A DNA stretch of 64,000 nucleotides from Mycolicibacterium brumae (GCF_025215495.1 NZ_CP104302.1:1860001-1924000); one strand, 5' to 3'; positions 52,039-60,680 are shown, numbered from the stretch's first letter. Translations and numbers: made by a program. Notes: generated from the sequence alone by a model not told the origin.

Positions 52039-53223
52039 TCAGTTGACGCGGACGGCCGCGCCGCCGCGCTGAGCGGATTCGGTGACGGCCGCGACGACGC
52101 GCAGACCGTGCAGACCGGCGTCGAAGCCTGGTAGCGCACCGAGCTCGTCCACACCGGCGATCTGATCCAGGAACGCTCGGGCCTGGAACACGAACAGGTC
52201 GGCCACCCCGTGCCCGACGCCACCGGCGTCCATCGGCAGGCCGCCGCGGATATAGGGGTGCTCCGGCCCGATCAGCACGCGCCGGGGACCGGCCAGCGCG
52301 GCGCGGCTCTCGGCGGTGGAGATCTGGAATTCGCCCGCCCGGTGCAAGTCCCAGGCGGCTGATCCGGCGGAGCCGAACAGCTCGAAACCCAGTCCGTCGG
52401 GCAGGTCGTGGGCGACCCGGGACGCCGAGAACGTGCCGAGGGCCTCATTGCCGAAACGGGCGGTGAAGGTGGCCACGTCCTCGTTCTCGACGGGCGCGAC
52501 CTCGTCGCTGACCGCAGTCTTGGTGTGCCCGTAGGTGACTCCGAGCGGAACCGGCCGCTCGGTCACCACGGTCGCGAACGCCGCGCCGGCGACCTCGGTG
52601 ATCGGGCCGCACAGGTATTCGCTGAGTTCGATCAGGTGACTGCCGACATCGGCCAGCGCGCCGGAGCCCGGTCCCCCGCGGTAGCGCCAGGTGATCGGCG
52701 ACGTCGGGTCCAGCGCGTAATCGCACCAGTAGCGGCCGTTGAAACACACCAGCTCGCCGAGCGCGCCGGAGCTCAGTTCGCGCCGGATCTGCTCGACAGC
52801 CGGGGATCGGCGATAGGTGTAGCCCACCGCGGTGACCCGGTCGGAGCGCTCGGCGGCGGCGAGCATCGCCTCGGCGTCGGCCAGTGAGCCGGCCAGTGGC
52901 TTCTCGCACAGCACGTGCTTGCCCGCGGCGAGCAGTCCCTCGACGATCTCCCGGTGCAGATGGTTGGCCACCACCACGCTGACCGCGTCGATGTCCGGGG
53001 CGTCGGCGATGGTCCGCCAATCGTATTCGGCCCGCTGGTAGCCGTAGCGCTTCGCGGTGTCGTCGGCCACCGCGGCGTTCGTGTCGGCGATGGCGACGAG
53101 CCGGACCTCGGGTCGGTTGGTGCTGAAAAGTGTTCCGGCGCTGCGGTATCCGGCCGCGTGCGCGCGCCCGGCCATACCGCCGCCGATGACGGCGACACCG
53201 ATCGGCGCCGACTCCCCGGTCAT
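52039..53223 (-). CDS. Gfo/Idh/MocA-family oxidoreductase
   Basis: A 394-residue NAD(P)-dependent dehydrogenase of sugars or polyols. N-terminal Rossmann motif VIGGGMAGRAHA (13-24), the hallmark HVLCEKPLAG near residue 105 and the C-terminal GDVGSHLIEL-like segment (ALADVGSHLIELSEYL) with catalytic His are intact. It overlaps the isomerase upstream of it by 4 bp and precedes the other isomerase by 31 bp. Confidence 0.91.
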   Translation of the reverse strand: MTGESAPIGVAVIGGGMAGRAHAAGYRSAGTLFSTNRPEVRLVAIADTNAAVADDTAKRYGYQRAEYDWRTIADAPDIDAVSVVVANHLHREIVEGLLAAGKHVLCEKPLAGSLADAEAMLAAAERSDRVTAVGYTYRRSPAVEQIRRELSSGALGELVCFNGRYWCDYALDPTSPITWRYRGGPGSGALADVGSHLIELSEYLCGPITEVAGAAFATVVTERPVPLGVTYGHTKTAVSDEVAPVENEDVATFTARFGNEALGTFSASRVAHDLPDGLGFELFGSAGSAAWDLHRAGEFQISTAESRAALAGPRRVLIGPEHPYIRGGLPMDAGGVGHGVADLFVFQARAFLDQIAGVDELGALPGFDAGLHGLRVVAAVTESAQRGGAAVRVN

Positions 53224-54101
53224 CGCGGGGCGCTGTGCTTTCCGACGTACTCGGTCATGGTGGCCAGCTGGTACCGGGACACCTGGTGGGCGTTCTCGTC
53301 CTCGGCGAACACCGAGGACACCATGACGGTGTCGGGGCGGTCATAGAAGCCGATCCCCGCCAGTCCCGAGAAGAACTCGTCCCAGTCCACGTCGCCGTCG
53401 CCGATCTTGAGGTGCTGGTGCACCCGCGCCGGGTTGCCGGGTGGGTTGGTGATGTAGCGCAGGCCGTGACTGCGGCGGTGGTCCATGGTGTCGGCGACGT
53501 GCACCAACCGCAGCCGGTCCCCCGCCGTCGCGATGATCTCGGCCATATTGCCGCCCATGTGGTAGGTGTGGCAGGCCACGTACACCATGCCGATGTTTGG
53601 CGAGTTCAGACCGCGGATGATGCGCAGCGCCTCGAGCCCGTCCTCCACGAAATCGTCCGGGTGCGGGTCGATCCGGACGTCGATGCCCTCGGCTTCGATG
53701 ATCGGCAGCAGTTCCTCCATGGACCGGAAGAACGCCCGCTCGGACTCCTCGGCGCGTTCCGGGCGGCCGGAGAACTCGGTGTTGATGACGTTCACGCCGA
53801 GGTCGACGGTGATCTGGATGATCCGCTTCCAGTTGCGGACCGCGGCTTCCCGGGCGTCCTCATCGGGCCCGGACCAGCGCTGCACCGGCAGCACCGAGGC
53901 GATCCCCACCCCGGCGTCGGCGCAGGCCTTGCGGAACCGGGCGACCAGATCGTCGTCGGCCCGCGGGTGGTTGTAGAACGGGATGAAGTCCCGGTGCGGG
54001 GTCAGCTGAATGTGCTCGTAGCCCAATTCGGCCACCAGGGCCGGGAATTCGAGCAGCGCGTAGTCGTGGTGGAACGGGGTGGGGTCCAGGGCGATCTTCA
54101 C
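53220..54101 (-). CDS. Sugar phosphate isomerase/epimerase
   Basis: A 293-residue TIM-barrel isomerase: MKIALDPTPFHHDYALLEFP, VINTEFSGRPERAEESERAF (metal Glu), EGIDVRIDPHPDDFVEDGL, VACHTYHMGGNMAEII and RLRLVHVADTMDHRRSHGL. Differs clearly from the isomerase at 51006, so the pathway has two distinct isomerisation steps. Overlaps the next dehydrogenase gene by 4 bp. Confidence 0.88.
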   Translation of the reverse strand: MKIALDPTPFHHDYALLEFPALVAELGYEHIQLTPHRDFIPFYNHPRADDDLVARFRKACADAGVGIASVLPVQRWSGPDEDAREAAVRNWKRIIQITVDLGVNVINTEFSGRPERAEESERAFFRSMEELLPIIEAEGIDVRIDPHPDDFVEDGLEALRIIRGLNSPNIGMVYVACHTYHMGGNMAEIIATAGDRLRLVHVADTMDHRRSHGLRYITNPPGNPARVHQHLKIGDGDVDWDEFFSGLAGIGFYDRPDTVMVSSVFAEDENAHQVSRYQLATMTEYVGKHSAPR

Positions 54102-54105
54102 GGTG

Positions 54106-55149
54106 TCAGGCTCCGGGGATCGAATCGCGGTCGACGAGGGTGACCTCGACCGGTTCGCCGGTGCCCAGCGACACCACGCCGGCCTCGCAGACCACCGTCG
54201 CGGCGTAGCCGTCCCAGGCGCCCGGGCCGTCGGTGAAGTCGGTCGCCGCCTCGCCGGCGGCCAGTCCGGTCCGCACGGCGTCGACCCAGCGCTGGATCTC
54301 GTTGTCGTAGGCCCGGCCGAAGCGTTCCCGGAATCCGGGGGTGATCGTCCCGCCCCAGACTCCCGGCGCGCCCTTGCGCACCAGCCCGACGTCGAGCCCG
54401 ATCATGGCGCTGCCGTGCTCGCCGACCACCTCGGTGCGCACCTCGTAGGCCACCCCGGTGGTGACGAACAGCTCCACGTCCACGTGCCGGCCCGACGCGG
54501 TGCGCAGGATCGCGATCTGTGGATCCGAAAGCCCTTCGGGTGCTGCGGAATTCGGCGTCGGGCGGACGATCTGAACGGAGCTGACCTCTTCGTCGAACAG
54601 GAATCGGGTGACGTCCACCTCGTGCACCAGCGAATCGCGCACGACGTTGGAGCTGTCGAACCCGTGCGGCACGGCGGGGTTGCGGTGCACGCAGTGCAGC
54701 ACCAGCGCGCGGCCCAACTCGCCCTCGTCCAGCATGGCCTTGAGCGCGACGTACTCGTCGTCGAAGCGGCGCATGAACCCGACCTGGATCAGCCGCTTGC
54801 CCAACTCGGCTTCGCGGCGGACCACCTCCAGGGAGCTCTGCGGGTCGGTGGTCAGCGGCTTCTCGCACAGCACCGGCTTGCGGTGGTCCAGACACGCGAG
54901 CAATTGCTTCTCGTGGGTGGGACCCGGCGTCGCCAACAGCACCGCGTCCACCTCGGGATCGGCAATCGCGTCCAGCGGGTCGGCGACGGACCGGCAGCCC
55001 GGAATGGTCGCCGCCAGCGCGTCGGCCTTGTCGGTGAGGTAATCGTTGACCACCGCGACCCGCGCGCCGGAGATTCGGCCCTCGATGCGTTTGACGTGGT
55101 CGGCGCCCATCAGGCCGACGCCGAGTACGGCCACACGCAGGTCAGACAT
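54106..55149 (-). CDS. iolG: Inositol 2-dehydrogenase-like Gfo/Idh/MocA oxidoreductase
   Basis: A 347-residue NAD-dependent dehydrogenase. Rossmann motif VAVLGVGLMGADHVKRI (residues 6-22), CEKPLTTDP near 100, and DSLVHEVDVTRFLF with the catalytic Asp/His of the Idh family. Length and motifs fit IolG, which oxidises myo-inositol to inosose. First gene of the operon, directly facing the LacI gene across a 75-bp operator region; the symbol is a best guess. Confidence 0.85.
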   Translation of the reverse strand: MSDLRVAVLGVGLMGADHVKRIEGRISGARVAVVNDYLTDKADALAATIPGCRSVADPLDAIADPEVDAVLLATPGPTHEKQLLACLDHRKPVLCEKPLTTDPQSSLEVVRREAELGKRLIQVGFMRRFDDEYVALKAMLDEGELGRALVLHCVHRNPAVPHGFDSSNVVRDSLVHEVDVTRFLFDEEVSSVQIVRPTPNSAAPEGLSDPQIAILRTASGRHVDVELFVTTGVAYEVRTEVVGEHGSAMIGLDVGLVRKGAPGVWGGTITPGFRERFGRAYDNEIQRWVDAVRTGLAAGEAATDFTDGPGAWDGYAATVVCEAGVVSLGTGEPVEVTLVDRDSIPGA

Positions 55150-55171
55150 GGCGGGGAGTTCCTTCCGATTG

Positions 55172-55197
55172 GTAACGCGCTTTACTAACGCGCGTGA
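55172..55197. promoter_or_regulatory. Two LacI-type operators in the divergent promoter
   Basis: GTAACGCGCTTTAC (55172-55185) is palindromic at 12 of 14 positions and TAACGCGCGTGA (55186-55197) at 10 of 12. Both have the central CG typical of LacI-family operators and lie between the dehydrogenase operon and the LacI gene. Confidence 0.65.
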
Positions 55198-55224
55198 TGT
55201 CTACTATGGGCGGGTGCCCGAAAT

Positions 55225-56283
55225 GTGTCAAGCGTCACTTCCGGTGAATCCGGCGCTGCCGTGACGGCCCATACCGGTCGTCGCCCGACCATGGCCGACG
55301 TCGCCGAGAAGGCCGGCGTCTCCCGCACTCTGGTCTCCTTCATCCTGGACGGAAAACCGCGCGCCAGTGCGGAAACCCGGCGCCGGGTGCTGGCCGTCGC
55401 GGAGGAACTCGGGTACCGGCGCGACGCCGCCGCCCGGGTGCTCGCGCAGGGTCGCAGCCGCACCCTCGGGGTGCTGATGGACGTGCAGCAGATGTTCGCC
55501 GCGGAGATGGTCAGCGGCATCATCCCGGCGGCGCGTCGGCTCGGCTACGAGGTGCTGCTGTCGGCGAACCTGGCCGGCGAACCAGAATCCGACTTCATCG
55601 AGTCCCTGCTCAGCCACCGCTGCGGCGGGCTCATCCTGCTGGGCCCGACCTCGCCGGAATCGGTCCTGGCCGAGTTGTCCGGCCGGGTCCCGACGGTCGT
55701 GCTGTGCCGGCGGCTGTCGGTGCTGCGCAGGTCCGACACCCCACTGGCCACCGTCCGCACCAACGACGCCAAGGGCATGCGACTGGCGGTCGACTACCTC
55801 GTCGGCCTCGGCCACCGGGAAATCCTGCACGTCGACGGCGGATCCGATCCCGGATCGGCCGATCGGCGGCGCGGTTACCGCGACGCGATGCGCGGCCACG
55901 GCCTCGGCGACCGGATCACGGTGATCCCGGGGGCGCACAACGAGGCGGCCGGGGCCGAGGCCGCGCGGCAGATGCTGGCCGGGCCTGCGCTGCCCACCGC
56001 CGTGCTGGCCGGCAACGACCGGTGCGCGCTGGGCCTGCTCGACGTGCTGACCCGCGCCGGGGTGGACATTCCCGGGCAGGTGTCGCTGATCGGATTCGAC
56101 GACAGTCGGCTCTCCGACAACCCCCGGATCGATCTGACCACCATCCACCAGGACGCGCAGACACTCGCGCAGCGGGCCGTCGACATCGCCGTCGACTACC
56201 TGGAGGGACGAACCAGCCGGCCCGCCGACGTGGTGCTGGAGCCGCAGCTGGTGATCCGGTCCACCACCGCGGCCCCGGGCTGA
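55225..56283 (+). CDS. LacI-family repressor
   Basis: A 352-residue regulator. HTH: TMADVAEKAGVSRTLVSFIL followed by the hinge AAARVLAQGRSRTLGVLMD; the sugar-binding domain has FIESLLSHRCGGLILLGPTS and VSLIGFDDSRLSDNP. GTG at 55225 used; GTG 55261 is also possible. Divergent from the isomerase/dehydrogenase operon and next to two operators, so it should repress that operon until a polyol or its product binds. Confidence 0.9.
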   Translation: MSSVTSGESGAAVTAHTGRRPTMADVAEKAGVSRTLVSFILDGKPRASAETRRRVLAVAEELGYRRDAAARVLAQGRSRTLGVLMDVQQMFAAEMVSGIIPAARRLGYEVLLSANLAGEPESDFIESLLSHRCGGLILLGPTSPESVLAELSGRVPTVVLCRRLSVLRRSDTPLATVRTNDAKGMRLAVDYLVGLGHREILHVDGGSDPGSADRRRGYRDAMRGHGLGDRITVIPGAHNEAAGAEAARQMLAGPALPTAVLAGNDRCALGLLDVLTRAGVDIPGQVSLIGFDDSRLSDNPRIDLTTIHQDAQTLAQRAVDIAVDYLEGRTSRPADVVLEPQLVIRSTTAAPG

Positions 56284-56322
56284 GCCCGGCGCTGTCCTCG
56301 GCATCGGATTACATTGGGCCGC

Positions 56323-57366
56323 ATGCCGACTTTCGACCCGAAGCTGTCACTGCACGGTGACGCGGCCATGTACCAGTGGGGCGCGCACCCGCTGACCGAC
56401 GGGTCGGTGGCCTATCTGCAGCCAAACGGCGGATTGGGCGAGTCCAACGTCGGCCTCGTCGTCGGCGACGGCGCCTCCTGCGTGATCGACACCTGCTGGG
56501 ATCCCACCCAGGCCCGGCGGATGCTCGCGGAGTTCGATCCATGGCTGGCCGACAATCCGATCACCACCGTGGTCAACACCCACAGCAACGGCGACCACTG
56601 GTGGGGCAACTCGCTGATGCCCGACGAGGCTGTCATCGTCACCTCGAAGGCGTCGCTGGGCGCCATGCGCGACGAATCACCGCTGGCGCTGACGGCCATG
56701 CGGGCCTCCCTCGGGCTGGCCTGCCGGCTACCGCTGCCGGGACGATGGGGACGCACCACCCGGCAGGGCAATCACGAGTTCGCGCCGTTCGATTTCGCCT
56801 CGGTGCGACGGCGCTTCCCCGACACCACCTTCACCGGCCGCACCGAGCTGAACGTCGGCGGCCGGGTGCTGGAGTTGCGCGAAGTCGGACCCGCGCACAC
56901 CGCCGGGGATCTGATGGTCTTCGACCACGGTTCCGGCGTGGTGTTCGGCGGGGACATCTTGTTCATCGACCAGACCCCGATCATGTGGGAGGGGCCCGCG
57001 CAGAACTGGGTGGCCGCGCTGGAGCAGATCATCACGTTCGGCCCCACCTGCATCGTGCCCGGGCACGGGCCGCTGGCCACCCTCGGTCAGGTGGAGAGCC
57101 TGCGGACCTACTTCCAGTGGCTGGCCGAGCGGGCCGAGCACTTCCACGCCAAGGGTGAGTCGGCGCAGGACGCGACGCTGGACATGCTGCGCTCTGAGGA
57201 GTTCGCGACCAGCAACTGGGCCACCTGGCGGCGTCCGGAGGTGCTGGTGGCGGGGGTGGGCGCGGAGTACCGACGGCTGGACGGCAAGACCGGGTCGCCC
57301 AATCAGTTCGCCATGGCGAACACGATGATCGCGATCCGCTCGGTCGCCGAAGCGCTGGCCCGATAA
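56323..57366 (+). CDS. MBL-fold hydrolase with HxNGDH motif
   Basis: A 347-residue MBL-fold protein. The zinc motif reads NTHSNGDHWWGN (His87, Asn89, Asp91, His92), so the second His of HxHxDH is Asn. Later ligands are in GPAHTAGDLM, FGGDILF and VPGHGPLATL. ATG 56323 was chosen over GTG 56314. It follows LacI by 39 bp and is co-directional but its function is not evident. Its 3' end is copied at 57631-57663. Confidence 0.86.
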   Translation: MPTFDPKLSLHGDAAMYQWGAHPLTDGSVAYLQPNGGLGESNVGLVVGDGASCVIDTCWDPTQARRMLAEFDPWLADNPITTVVNTHSNGDHWWGNSLMPDEAVIVTSKASLGAMRDESPLALTAMRASLGLACRLPLPGRWGRTTRQGNHEFAPFDFASVRRRFPDTTFTGRTELNVGGRVLELREVGPAHTAGDLMVFDHGSGVVFGGDILFIDQTPIMWEGPAQNWVAALEQIITFGPTCIVPGHGPLATLGQVESLRTYFQWLAERAEHFHAKGESAQDATLDMLRSEEFATSNWATWRRPEVLVAGVGAEYRRLDGKTGSPNQFAMANTMIAIRSVAEALAR

Positions 57367-57373
57367 CGCGAAC
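57341..57373. repeat. 33-bp direct repeat, copy 1 (3' end of MBL gene)
   Basis: CGGTCGCCGAAGCGCTGG followed by C and CCGATAACGCGAAC; covers the stop codon of the MBL gene. Copy 2 differs at one base. Confidence 0.85.
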
Positions 57374-57392
57374 CGGCGATGCTCAGCGGTCG

Positions 57393-57630
57393 TCAGGACC
57401 TGGTGGAGGTGCGGCCAGCCGGGTTGGTGAACGTGATCCCGTCCACGGTCCACAGGCCTTCGGGCGACAGCCACTTGTCGCCCACCCAGCGGAACTGGAG
57501 TCCGTCGAACGAGAAGCAGCCCGGGCCGCAATCCTCGGCGGCCGTCACCCGATAGCTTTGGCCACATCCCGCGCCAAGGCGCCGAACATTGCCGGTGTGG
57601 AGCGCCGAGTGTCTGCCATTCCACCGAATG
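57393..57630 (-). pseudogene. Fragment of a secreted cysteine-containing protein
   Basis: The reverse strand encodes CGQSYRVTAAEDCGPGCFSF then DGLQFRWVGDKWLSPEGLWT and a stop at 57393-57395. Disulfide-type Cys pattern suggests the C-terminal part of an exported mycobacterial protein. No start or signal peptide; the frame runs upstream into the direct repeat. Probably debris trapped by the duplication. Confidence 0.6.
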
Positions 57631-57663
57631 CGGTCGCCGAAGCGCTGGTCCGATAACGCGAAC
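57631..57663. repeat. 33-bp direct repeat, copy 2
   Basis: Identical to 57341-57373 except T for C at one position, exactly 290 bp downstream. The DNA between the copies encodes an unrelated secreted-protein fragment. Confidence 0.85.
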
Positions 57664-57698
57664 GGCCCACCGGGCGCCTTTCGGCGGCCGATGGGCCG
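57663..57698. terminator. Hairpin downstream of hemophore gene
   Basis: CGGCCCA / TGGGCCG arms with inner CGG/CCG and CGCC/GGCG pairs around a TTTC loop give 14 pairs with two mismatches. Lies 19 bp beyond the hemophore-related gene stop. Confidence 0.5.
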
Positions 57699-57716
57699 AT
57701 GCGACTAAGCCGCTAT

Positions 57717-58043
57717 TTACACCGGGTAGTTATTGCACGAGGTCGCGACCGAGGCGAACATCGCCGAGTACGGCGCCACCTGGTCGGCATTGGCGTTCAG
57801 CATCTTCTGACGCTGGTCCGGCGAGGAGTTCACCAGCTGCTGCACCCAGCCGCTGAGCTCCGGGTTGCCGTTGACGAAACCGGCCTCAAACGGGTACTCG
57901 GTGTTCAGCGCCTGCTGGACCTGCGAGTAGGTGCAGGTCGAGTTGGCGATGGTGTCGAAATCCGGGTTCGCCGAAGCGATGCCCGAGCCGAGGAACAGCC
58001 CGGCGCTCGCCACACCCGCGGCGACAAGAATGGTCTTCTTCAT
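57717..58043 (-). CDS. Hemophore-related secreted protein
   Basis: A 108-residue exported protein of the mycobacterial hemophore family (Rv0203 relatives). Signal peptide MKKTILVAAGVASAGLFLGS...ASA is followed by a helical domain with Cys37 and Cys103 for one disulfide: CTYSQVQQALNTEYPF, WVQQLVNSSPDQRQKML and ATSCNNYPV. Family members bind haem outside the membrane. Monocistronic with a hairpin behind it. Confidence 0.9.
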   Translation of the reverse strand: MKKTILVAAGVASAGLFLGSGIASANPDFDTIANSTCTYSQVQQALNTEYPFEAGFVNGNPELSGWVQQLVNSSPDQRQKMLNANADQVAPYSAMFASVATSCNNYPV

Positions 58044-58207
58044 TGATTACTCCCCTAGCGCCCTCGTCGGGACTGTCGATTGCAATCTGGTCTCCGGCCG
58101 CTGATCAGCGCCGTTGAAAGTTATATAGCCAGGCTACCAGGATTCGTTACCTGGTAGTTACCCCGAATATCGCGGGCTATGTCACAGGTGGAACGAGGCG
58201 CCGCGAC

Positions 58208-58447
58208 TCAGGTCAGGGTGAGGAACTGCCCGTTGATCCACACGCCCCAGTGCCCGCCGGAGGGCAGCCAACCCCACACCACCGGCTGGTCCAGCCAGGT
58301 CTCGGCGGGCTTGCGCGGCGCCCAGGCCGGCGCGACCGGATCGGGGTTGCCCGCCGGGTCGGCGACGGCGACACCCGCGCCGAGTCCAAGGCTGGATCCG
58401 AGCAGTGCGGCGGCGACGGCGACCTTGGCGGCATCGGACATCTTCAT
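58208..58447 (-). CDS. Small exported protein
   Basis: A 79-residue protein: signal peptide MKMSDAAKVAVAAALLGSSL...AVADPAG, then a mature part with PVVWGWLPSGGHWGVWINGQ. No family recognised, but a signal peptide with a DPAG start of the mature chain is common for mycobacterial exported peptides. Separate unit 164 bp from the hemophore gene. Confidence 0.75.
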   Translation of the reverse strand: MKMSDAAKVAVAAALLGSSLGLGAGVAVADPAGNPDPVAPAWAPRKPAETWLDQPVVWGWLPSGGHWGVWINGQFLTLT

Positions 58448-58561
58448 CAGTGATCACCCGGGCTCATTGGTAGGAACTTAGCTGGCCAAAGTTTAACGCA
58501 GACGGCCGCGTCGGGTGCTCCCCCGGGGCCTGATCGGCGGACCGGGTGCGGCGGGTGGCGA

Positions 58562-58589
58562 TTACTAGGTAGACTGGTCTACCTAGTAA
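58562..58589. promoter_or_regulatory. Perfect 28-bp TetR operator
   Basis: Arms TTACTAGGTAGAC (58562-58574) and GTCTACCTAGTAA (58577-58589) are exact inverse complements with a 2-bp spacer. The right arm touches the ribosome site AAGGAGG of the TetR gene, so a bound repressor would block its own promoter. Confidence 0.88.
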
Positions 58590-58600
58590 GGAGGTGGGCG

Positions 58601-59167
58601 GTGCCCAAGACTCACGGTCCGGCGCGACGGCGGATCCTGGACGCCGCGGCGCGGCGCTTCTACAACGACGGCGTCACCGCGACGGGCATCGACACCATCA
58701 CCGCCACCGCCGGCGTGGCCAAGATGAGCCTGTACAACAACTTCGCCTCCAAAGCCGACCTGGTGGCCGCCTATCTGACCGAGCGTCATGACGAATGGTT
58801 GGGCTTGTACGCCCGCCGCTGCGTGGGCGCCGATAGCGCGCAGGCCCGGATCCTGGCGGTGTTCGACGCCTACCTCGACCATGCCGAGATGGCCTACGAG
58901 AAGGGCTTCCGCGGCTGCGGGCTGCTCAACGCGGCCGCCGAGCTGCCGGCCGGCAGCCCCGGTCGCGAGGCGGTCCGCGAGCACAAGGCCGAGGTGGAGC
59001 AGATCCTGCGCACCGAACTGACCCGCATCCGGCCCTACGCCGAGGCTGCCGCGCTGGCCGAACACCTGTCCTTCCTGCTCGAGGGCGCCATGGCCCGCGC
59101 GGGCCTGGACGGCTCCGCGGAGCGGTTGACCCGCGCCCGGGCCATCGCCGTCGGCCTGATTTCGTGA
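58601..59167 (+). CDS. TetR-family autorepressor
   Basis: A 188-residue regulator. HTH: GPARRRILDAAARRFYNDGV, ITATAGVAKMSLYNNFASKADLVA. C-terminal domain: GFRGCGLLNAAAELPAGSPG, a signature of the YcdC/AcrR-like TetR group. GTG start with AAGGAGGTG upstream. Overlaps the EamA transporter gene by 4 bp, which it should co-regulate. Confidence 0.92.
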   Translation: MPKTHGPARRRILDAAARRFYNDGVTATGIDTITATAGVAKMSLYNNFASKADLVAAYLTERHDEWLGLYARRCVGADSAQARILAVFDAYLDHAEMAYEKGFRGCGLLNAAAELPAGSPGREAVREHKAEVEQILRTELTRIRPYAEAAALAEHLSFLLEGAMARAGLDGSAERLTRARAIAVGLIS

Positions 59168-60096
59168 CGGCGCAGGAGCGACGCGGGGTCCTCGCCATCG
59201 CCGCGGCCGCCACGCTGTGGGGCACCACCGGAACCGCGGCGGCCTACGCGCCGGCGGTGAGTTCGCTGGCCATCGGCGCGGGCGCCATGGGCGTCGGCGG
59301 TCTGCTGCAGGCCGCCGTCTACGCCCCCGAGATCCGGCGCAACCGATCCGAGCTGCGCTCGCATTGGGTCACCGTGCTGGTCGGCGGATTGTGCGTGGTC
59401 ATCTACCCGCTGGCGTTCTACAGCTCCATGCGGGTGGCCGGCGTCGCGCTGGGCAATGTGGTGTCGCTGGCCTCGGCGCCGCTGGCGTCGGCGCTGATCG
59501 AGCGGGTGCTCGACGGGCGGGCGCTGACCCGGCGCTGGATGCTGGCCTGCCTGCTCGGCATCGGCGGCGCCGCGCTGATGTGCCTGCCGCACGGCGGCCA
59601 GACGCCCGGGACCGGATCGCCGACCCTGGGTGTCGCGTTGGGCCTGATCGCCGGGCTCACCTACGCGGGCTACTCCCGCGCGCTGCGGAGCCTGCTGGCC
59701 CACCGCGTCGACCGCAAGGCCGCCACCGGCGCGGTGTTCGGCGTCGGTGGCGCGGCGCTGATGCCGATCCTGGTGATCGCCGGCGGCGCCGCGGTGGCGA
59801 CGTCGCCGCGGGCGCTGCTGGTCATCGGATATCTGGCGGTGATCCCGATGTTCGTCGGCTATCTGCTGTTCAGCCGCGGGCTGGCCGGTGTGGACGCGAC
59901 GACGGCGACCACCATCACCCTCATCGAACCCGCGGTGGCGACCCTGACGGCGATGGTCTTCCTCGGCGAAATGCTCACCGGCGCCGGCTGGCTCGGTCTG
60001 GTCCTGCTGGCCGCGGCGTTGGCTCTGCTGCTCGTTCCCGGTCGATCACCGCGATCACCCGGCGGCACCAGGCGAGATTCTCTCGTTCGAAGCTGA
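59164..60096 (+). CDS. EamA/DMT-family transporter
   Basis: A 310-residue ten-helix drug/metabolite transporter with two EamA repeats (AATLWGTTGTAAAYAP; ...ATTATTITLIEPAVATLTAMVFLGE). Starts at GTG overlapping the TetR stop. Likely exports a metabolite sensed by the TetR protein. Its last 122 bp overlap the convergent PadR gene. Confidence 0.9.
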   Translation: MTAQERRGVLAIAAAATLWGTTGTAAAYAPAVSSLAIGAGAMGVGGLLQAAVYAPEIRRNRSELRSHWVTVLVGGLCVVIYPLAFYSSMRVAGVALGNVVSLASAPLASALIERVLDGRALTRRWMLACLLGIGGAALMCLPHGGQTPGTGSPTLGVALGLIAGLTYAGYSRALRSLLAHRVDRKAATGAVFGVGGAALMPILVIAGGAAVATSPRALLVIGYLAVIPMFVGYLLFSRGLAGVDATTATTITLIEPAVATLTAMVFLGEMLTGAGWLGLVLLAAALALLLVPGRSPRSPGGTRRDSLVRS

Positions 60097-60580
60097 GGCC
60101 GCGGATCAGGTTCAGGTACGGGCCCACGCGCGCCGCCCCGGCCAGGAACTGCTCCTCATTGCGTCCGTCGAGCAGCTCGGCCTGACGTCGTTCATAGTGC
60201 GCGAGTTTGGCTTCGGCCAGGCCGATCCGCGCGATCAGCGCCTCGCGCACCGCGGCGGCATCGCCGACGTCGATCGCCTGGACGGCCACCAGCAGGTCCT
60301 CGCGGATGGCGCCCGGCTTCGGCGTCGCGGCGGTGAACCGGCGAAGCTGCTCGCGGCCGGCGTCGGTGAGCGAGAACAGGTGCTTGTTCGGCCGGCGGTC
60401 CTGCTCGACGAGCCGGGCCGCGATCAGCCCGTCGGAGGCCATCCGCTCCAGCTCGCGGTACAGCTGTTGAGGGGTGGCCATCCAGAAGTTGGCCACCGAG
60501 CTGTCGAAATCCTTGGCGAGGTCGTAGCCGGAGGCCTCGCCGTCGAGCAGAGCGGCCAGGATCGCATCGCGCAGTGCCAT
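59975..60580 (-). CDS. PadR-family regulator
   Basis: A 201-residue PadR protein: MALRDAILAALLDGEASGYD, winged helix FWMATPQQLYRELERMASDGLI, and the C-terminal coiled-coil dimer domain (AKLAHYERRQAELLDG). The C-terminal tail overlaps the end of the EamA gene in opposite orientation. Divergent from the ABC-2-like membrane protein at 60681, which it likely controls via the repeat at 60606. Confidence 0.9.
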   Translation of the reverse strand: MALRDAILAALLDGEASGYDLAKDFDSSVANFWMATPQQLYRELERMASDGLIAARLVEQDRRPNKHLFSLTDAGREQLRRFTAATPKPGAIREDLLVAVQAIDVGDAAAVREALIARIGLAEAKLAHYERRQAELLDGRNEEQFLAGAARVGPYLNLIRGLSFERENLAWCRRVIAVIDRERAAEPTPRPAGPDRASRRR

Positions 60581-60605
60581 GTGCGCAGAATAACAACAAA
60601 ACGAT

Positions 60606-60623
60606 TAGTCATATTTTTGACTA
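60606..60623. promoter_or_regulatory. PadR operator TAGTCA-N6-TGACTA
   Basis: Perfect 6-bp-arm inverted repeat between the divergent PadR and membrane-protein genes, 25 bp from the PadR start. A second weak palindrome, TCAA-CTAA-TTGA, lies at 60653-60664. Confidence 0.6.
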
Positions 60624-60680
60624 GGTAACTTGCCTTGCTTATCGTCGCCTTAATCAACTAATTGAGTAGGTGGAGGCGAG

